This document shows, one piece after another, positions 6,441-9,227 of a stretch of 9,227 nt of DNA. Origin of the DNA: an uncultured Prevotella sp. (GTDB lineage Bacteria; Bacteroidota; Bacteroidia; Bacteroidales; Bacteroidaceae); contig CALEKA010000102.1 of assembly GCA_937898715.1 (NCBI GenBank), forward strand, positions 1-9,227, given 5' to 3'. The notes below the pieces were generated by a model. That model made no database searches. It saw nothing but the letters and a program-made list of their open reading frames with translations, and was not told the origin of the DNA. The position numbers were made by a program, and so were the translations under genes. Numbering within the stretch: the first letter of the stretch is position 1; each line of letters starts with the position of its first letter.

Positions 6441-6456
6441 ATGCGTGCGCACGCAT
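6441..6456. repeat. Perfect 16-bp palindrome
   Basis: ATGCGTGCGCACGCAT is fully self-complementary, and the run 6441-6459 alternates purine and pyrimidine throughout. Such a site could bind a dimeric regulator or adopt left-handed DNA. It lies about 47 bp upstream of the -33 box of the orphan promoter at 6503-6535. Confidence 0.45.
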
Positions 6457-6502
6457 ATAAGCGCGAGGCTCTGCAGAAAAAGTGTACAGTTTGTTCACTC
6501 TT

Positions 6503-6535
6503 TTTGTTTTTCATCTGCGCTTACTCTACCTTTGC
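6503..6535 (+). promoter_or_regulatory. Strong-looking Bacteroidetes promoter without a gene
   Basis: TTTG at 6503-6506, then 20 bp, then TACCTTTGC at 6527-6535 is a textbook match to the Bacteroidetes -33/-7 promoter, the best in the window. Transcription would start near 6541 and run right. The only frame that follows is ATG at 6601, which reads MKTSSVL and stops at 6622-6624. All genes beyond point the other way. It may drive a small RNA, or be the remains of a lost gene. Confidence 0.6.
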
Positions 6536-6624
6536 ACCCAAGAAAAAGAATCCACGCTGCGCATCCACCAAATCGCAGACGACTATATATAGAATCACAC
6601 ATGAAAACCTCATCAGTTCTGTGA

Positions 6625-6643
6625 GCAACGCGTCCCGCTTTGC
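6625..6643 (+). repeat. REP-like hairpin, diverged copy
   Basis: GCAACGCGTCCCGCTTTGC shares the core CGTCCCGC and the hairpin plan of the other copies, with one C-T mismatch in the stem. It sits inside a larger imperfect hairpin, CTGTG (6619-6623) with CACAG (about 6648-6652). It begins directly after the seven-codon frame at 6601-6624. Confidence 0.5.
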
Positions 6644-6665
6644 TTGCCACAGACCCAAGCTGTGA

Positions 6666-6860
6666 GCCTATGGGCAGTGGGGGCGAAGTGTCCCGCTTCG
6701 GCGCAGTGGCGAGGGGCTCGATGCCCGAGACACTGCATATTCACTGAGACACAGCAAATTCACTGAGGCGATGCAAGAGATTATGAGATCTTTGACACGC
6801 TCGGCATCGAGCTTCGCGTGCCAAGCCGAAGCGGGACACTTCGCCCCCACTGCCTATGGG
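6666..6860. mobile_element. MITE-like long inverted repeat with 9-bp direct repeats
   Basis: Bases 6673-6702 and 6825-6854 are perfect 30-bp inverted repeats. Imperfect pairing continues inward, with GCTCGATGCC at 6716-6725 against its complement at 6803-6812. GCCTATGGG occurs as a direct repeat at 6666-6674 and 6852-6860, at the outer edges and overlapping the arms by two to three bases, as a target duplication might. Each arm carries one REP-like hairpin (6683-6702 and 6825-6844). The centre (6739-6767) repeats ATTCACTGAG with a 19-bp period. No transposase is encoded. Frames in it are not credible genes. It could be a MITE, a BIME-like pair of REPs, or a structured RNA. Confidence 0.55.
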
Positions 6861-6897
6861 TTCACTGCTTGAAGTGTAAATAAGCAAGCTATCGATG

Positions 6898-6917
6898 CCG
6901 ACGCGGGGACGCGTCGC
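6898..6917 (-). repeat. REP-like hairpin copy
   Basis: On the minus strand it reads GCGACGCGTCCCCGCGTCGG: a 7-bp stem CGACGCG/CGCGTCG with loop TCCC. The flanks GGGG before and CAT after are shared with the copy at 9092-9111, apart from one extra C in the loop and a G in the run. Confidence 0.65.
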
Positions 6918-6954
6918 CCCCATAACTGATGAGGACTCCCCACCCCACATACCC

Positions 6955-6983
6955 AAAAACGCCCCGACCCGAAGGCCGAGGCG
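6955..6983 (-). terminator. Intrinsic terminator of the dehydrogenase unit
   Basis: In minus-strand RNA, 6983-6974 pair with 6969-6960 in a 10-bp GC-rich stem with two G-U wobbles, closed by a UUCG tetraloop (6973-6970) and followed at once by five U (6959-6955). It begins 47 bases past the dehydrogenase stop. This is a classic Rho-independent terminator. Confidence 0.88.
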
Positions 6984-7030
6984 CAAATCATTAAAAGTAT
7001 AAATTATGACAAACTAATGTCCATAGCTAA

Positions 7031-8224
7031 TTAGAGCTCAAGATCACCATCGTGGATCTCATGCCAGGGAAGGCCCTGCTTGTTGAGTTCCTCCATGAAG
7101 GGATCGGGGTCGAACTCTTCTACGTTGAACACACCCGGCTTCTTCCAAAGTCCGAGCATAAACATACGAGCACCGATGCAAGCGGGCACACCCGTGGTGT
7201 AACTTACGCCCTGCATACCCGTCTCTTCGTAGGCTGCGCGGTGAGAGCAGTTGTTGTAGACGTAGTAAGTATGTTCCTTACCGTCCTTCAAGCCACGGAT
7301 GCGGCAGCCAATGCTGGTCTCGCCCTCGTAGTTCTCGCCCAGATCCTGCGGATTGGGGAGCACAGCTTTGAGGAACTGAAGGGGAACGATCTCCATGCCT
7401 TGATACATGATAGGCTTGATGGAAGCCATACCGATGTTCTGAATCACACGCAGGTGAGTGAGGTATTCCTGACCGAAAGTCATCCAGAAGCGAGCACGCT
7501 TGATGGTGGGATAGTTCTTCACAAGGCTCTCTATCTCCTCGTGGTGGAGGAGGTAGCTCTCCTTCGGACCTACGTTGGGGTAGGTCAAGGGCTTATGGAT
7601 CTCGAGAGGCTCGGTCTCCACCCATCGGCCATCTTCCCAGTAGAGGCCCTTCTGAGTGATTTCGCGGATATTGATTTCTGGATTGAAGTTGGTGGCGAAA
7701 GCCTTGTGGTGATCGCCAGCGTTGCAGTCTACGATGTCGAGATACTGTATCTCGTCGAAGTGGTGCTTTGCGGCGTAAGCCGTGTAGATGCTCGTCACGC
7801 CCGGGTCGAAGCCACAACCGAGGATGGCGGTCAGGCCAGCCTTCTCGAAGCGGTCCTTGTAAGCCCACTGCCATGAGTACTCGAAGTGAGCCTCATCCTT
7901 AGGTTCATAGTTGGCTGTATCGAGATAAGAGCAGCCACATTGCAAGCAAGCCTCCATGATGGTGAGGTCCTGATAAGGCAGGGCGAGGTTCATCACGAGA
8001 TCGGGCTTAAACTCGTTCATTAGCGCTACGAGTTGCTCCACGCTGTCGGCATCTACCTGTGCCGTCTTGATATCGTCGCGGCCGATGGCCTTGACTATGG
8101 CATCACACTTCGACTTCGTGCGACTTGCTATCATGATTTCGCTGAACACGTCGGTGTTCTTTGCCACCTTGTGGGCAGCTACTGTTGCGACGCCTCCGGC
8201 GCCGATGATCAATACTTTTCCCAT
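7031..8224 (-). CDS. Carboxynorspermidine/carboxyspermidine dehydrogenase
   Basis: This 397-aa enzyme of the saccharopine dehydrogenase superfamily carries out the NADPH-dependent condensation of aspartate semialdehyde with a diamine (putrescine or diaminopropane) to carboxyspermidine or carboxynorspermidine, in the alternative spermidine pathway that does not need S-adenosylmethionine decarboxylase. Features are the Rossmann motif IGAGGVA (7-13) after a hydrophobic strand, ASRT (33-36), KPDLVMNLALP (73-83), LGCGFDPGVTSIYTAYAAKH (135-154), DCNAGDH (166-172) and FATNF (176-180), all as I remember them from Vibrio and Bacteroides enzymes. In Bacteroides the product is spermidine. It lies 65 bp downstream of the thioesterase gene with no separate promoter seen, and is followed by a strong terminator. 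The partner decarboxylase (nspC type) is not in the window. Confidence 0.9.
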   Translation of the reverse strand: MGKVLIIGAGGVATVAAHKVAKNTDVFSEIMIASRTKSKCDAIVKAIGRDDIKTAQVDADSVEQLVALMNEFKPDLVMNLALPYQDLTIMEACLQCGCSYLDTANYEPKDEAHFEYSWQWAYKDRFEKAGLTAILGCGFDPGVTSIYTAYAAKHHFDEIQYLDIVDCNAGDHHKAFATNFNPEINIREITQKGLYWEDGRWVETEPLEIHKPLTYPNVGPKESYLLHHEEIESLVKNYPTIKRARFWMTFGQEYLTHLRVIQNIGMASIKPIMYQGMEIVPLQFLKAVLPNPQDLGENYEGETSIGCRIRGLKDGKEHTYYVYNNCSHRAAYEETGMQGVSYTTGVPACIGARMFMLGLWKKPGVFNVEEFDPDPFMEELNKQGLPWHEIHDGDLEL

Positions 8225-8289
8225 GGATATGTATGGTTTATGAGTTATTCTGATTAGATGATAAGCAATCTATGCAGGAGCGCCTTTCT

Positions 8290-9027
8290 TTATAGTTCTA
8301 CGCTTCCCTTCACGATGATCTGTTCGCCCTTGCGTATCTCGAAGAGATGGCGATTGAGGTTCTTTGCATCGAGTTCGTGATAGACTTCGAGCACGTCGCC
8401 ACAGTACGACTCCAAGCAATAGGCCATCTCCACACGGCGTATGGGATGACTGGCGATATACTGCGCTGAGAAGAAGTCGAGCAGAAGCTCTATGTAGCGA
8501 ATAGAGTTGACGTGACCATTAATGTCGAGGTCGGAAAAGGCAGCCTTGTGCGTATAAGCAAGTTCGGGATTCTTCATGCGCATACGTCCCATCGTTGCGA
8601 TAGGAGCCGGACGATCGGGGATGAGCGCAGAGGTGAACCCACCATCGGGCAGACTTTCGAGGTCGGCAGGCTGACGGCTCTCCGTATCGATGAGTGCCCA
8701 GATGCTCGTAGCATGCCCATAGGTAGTGCCATCTGAGCGATAGATGGTGAAATGTCTGTCAGTAAACTGCCGATAGAGTCGGTCCACCCACGTCTCGATA
8801 GTGAAGTCTTCGCCCGTGCGAGGCATTTGCTCCATCTCAATAACGAGACGCGAGAGCACCCATGCATGGTGCACCTTGATCATCTGAGAATAGCCAAATC
8901 CGTGTTCACCAGCATGCATCGAAGCACAACGCAATAACAAATTGCCCAAGTTGCCCCACGAAAGATTACCGCAATAATCCTCCGTAAACGGCTCTACGCT
9001 ATATGCATATTTACTTGATTTCTCCAT
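8290..9027 (-). CDS. Acyl-ACP thioesterase (two-hotdog, FatA/FatB-like)
   Basis: It releases free fatty acids from acyl-acyl carrier protein in the cytoplasm. The 245-aa length and two tandem hotdog folds (about 1-140 and 150-245) match the bacterial acyl-ACP thioesterase family. The first domain begins with the typical YSVEPFTEDYCGNLSWGNL (9-27) and has the helix-edge segment HHAWVLSRLVIEM (53-65). The second contains the catalytic loop SDLDINGHVNSIRYIE (165-180), with D168, N170 and H172 where plant FatB has its catalytic Asp, Asn and His. The downstream LESYCGD (205-211) is where the remaining acidic or cysteine residue is expected. It starts the minus-strand unit continuing into the polyamine dehydrogenase, driven probably from the promoter-bearing repeat at 9129-9154. 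Confidence 0.9.
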   Translation of the reverse strand: MEKSSKYAYSVEPFTEDYCGNLSWGNLGNLLLRCASMHAGEHGFGYSQMIKVHHAWVLSRLVIEMEQMPRTGEDFTIETWVDRLYRQFTDRHFTIYRSDGTTYGHATSIWALIDTESRQPADLESLPDGGFTSALIPDRPAPIATMGRMRMKNPELAYTHKAAFSDLDINGHVNSIRYIELLLDFFSAQYIASHPIRRVEMAYCLESYCGDVLEVYHELDAKNLNRHLFEIRKGEQIIVKGSVEL

Positions 9028-9091
9028 TATCTTGAGTCATTTATATATATTACGCCTCCCCCATCAAGAACCGCTTCAACCAGTACCGTGG

Positions 9092-9111
9092 GCGACGCGT
9101 CCCGCGTCGGC
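9092..9111 (+). repeat. REP-like hairpin copy
   Basis: GCGACGCGTCCCGCGTCGGC folds into a perfect 7-bp stem (9093-9099 with 9103-9109) around a TCC loop. It is the same element as 6898-6917 in the opposite orientation, and a stem variant of 6683-6702. It falls in the likely 5' leader of the thioesterase transcript. Confidence 0.65.
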
Positions 9112-9128
9112 ATTATAATCCATGTTAC

Positions 9129-9227
9129 GCAAACATAATGCAAGGCGAGAGCAGAACATCAAGCTTGCTTGAATGTTATGCCGAGCCGCAGCCTATCTTA
9201 TGCAAAGATAGTGCAAGGCGAGAGCAG
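9129..9227 (-). repeat. Promoter-bearing 26-bp direct repeat, two copies
   Basis: Two 26-bp copies, 9129-9154 and 9202-9227, differ at two positions and are 73 bp apart; both hold TGCAAGGCGAGAGCAG. Read on the minus strand each ends in a -7 box: TATGTTTGC (9137-9129) and TATCTTTGC (9210-9202). A TTG at 9162-9160 is 22 bp upstream of the first box, slightly long for a -33 element. Between the copies, AACAT (9155-9159) and CAAG (9160-9163) pair with CTTG (9168-9171) and ATGTT (9173-9177) as a hairpin. The first copy would start a transcript about 95 nt before the thioesterase ATG. The array runs off the window edge. Confidence 0.6.

Noticed and set aside
6222..6452. Minus-strand 76-codon frame
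   Set aside because: Most of its C-terminal half is the 22-bp repeat translated in successive frames; no ribosome site or promoter fits it.
6541..6900. Known structured RNA (SRP RNA, 6S RNA, tmRNA) after the orphan promoter
   Set aside because: None of the conserved core sequences of these RNAs can be found; the structure is accounted for by the repeats.
6668..6986. Two minus-strand frames of 60 and 81 codons
   Set aside because: They lie in the long inverted repeat and REP-like hairpins and run over the dehydrogenase terminator; the shared word AVS comes from the ATTCACTGAG repeat.
7052..7876. Plus-strand 274-codon frame
   Set aside because: Antisense to the dehydrogenase gene, whose motifs are unmistakable.

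Overview
The window looks chromosomal and comes from a member of the Bacteroidales, most likely a Prevotella-like lineage (the order is an inference from several clues, the family is a guess). The clues are Bacteroidetes-type -7 promoter boxes (TAnnTTTGC) in several gaps, start codons mostly without a Shine-Dalgarno sequence, and a gene set typical of that order: a carboxy(nor)spermidine dehydrogenase, a bacterial two-hotdog acyl-ACP thioesterase and an AlkD-like protein. No rRNA, tRNA, CRISPR array, transposase, phage gene or plasmid gene was found.

Layout. 1-165: AT-rich direct repeats and a long hairpin that probably ends the first operon. 166-2121 (minus strand): a tight four-gene operon, transcribed manA (phosphomannose isomerase), a 90-aa hypothetical, an FtsB/DivIC-type division protein and a four-helix membrane protein. 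2122-2465: a modular low-complexity array of GTTGAAGA-type units and long G-tracts. 2466-3083 (minus): AlkD-like DNA alkylation repair family protein. 3084-3446: divergent promoter region. 3447-4715 (plus): purA. 4716-5096: a mosaic of repeats, with inverted C-rich repeats flanking a large hairpin and a 30-bp direct repeat. 5097-6056 (plus): EamA/DMT transporter. 6057-7030: about 1 kb without a convincing gene, but the densest structure in the window. It holds a 22-bp tandem repeat with an inverted copy, a good promoter with no gene behind it, a 182-bp long inverted repeat bounded by 9-bp direct repeats, REP-like hairpins and an intrinsic terminator. 7031-8224 and 8290-9027 (minus): polyamine dehydrogenase and acyl-ACP thioesterase, probably cotranscribed with the thioesterase first. 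9028-9227: another REP-like hairpin and two copies of a promoter-bearing repeat.

The genes are housekeeping: sugar-nucleotide supply, cell division, purine synthesis, DNA repair, export, polyamine and fatty acid metabolism. Only the manA operon and the thioesterase/dehydrogenase pair look like transcription units. The novelty is between genes. At least five copies of one small hairpin, with loop TCC or TCCC and paired base changes in the stem, occur in two gaps on both strands, and one pair forms the arms of a transposon-like inverted repeat. This resembles REP or MITE elements, but no mobilising enzyme is in view.
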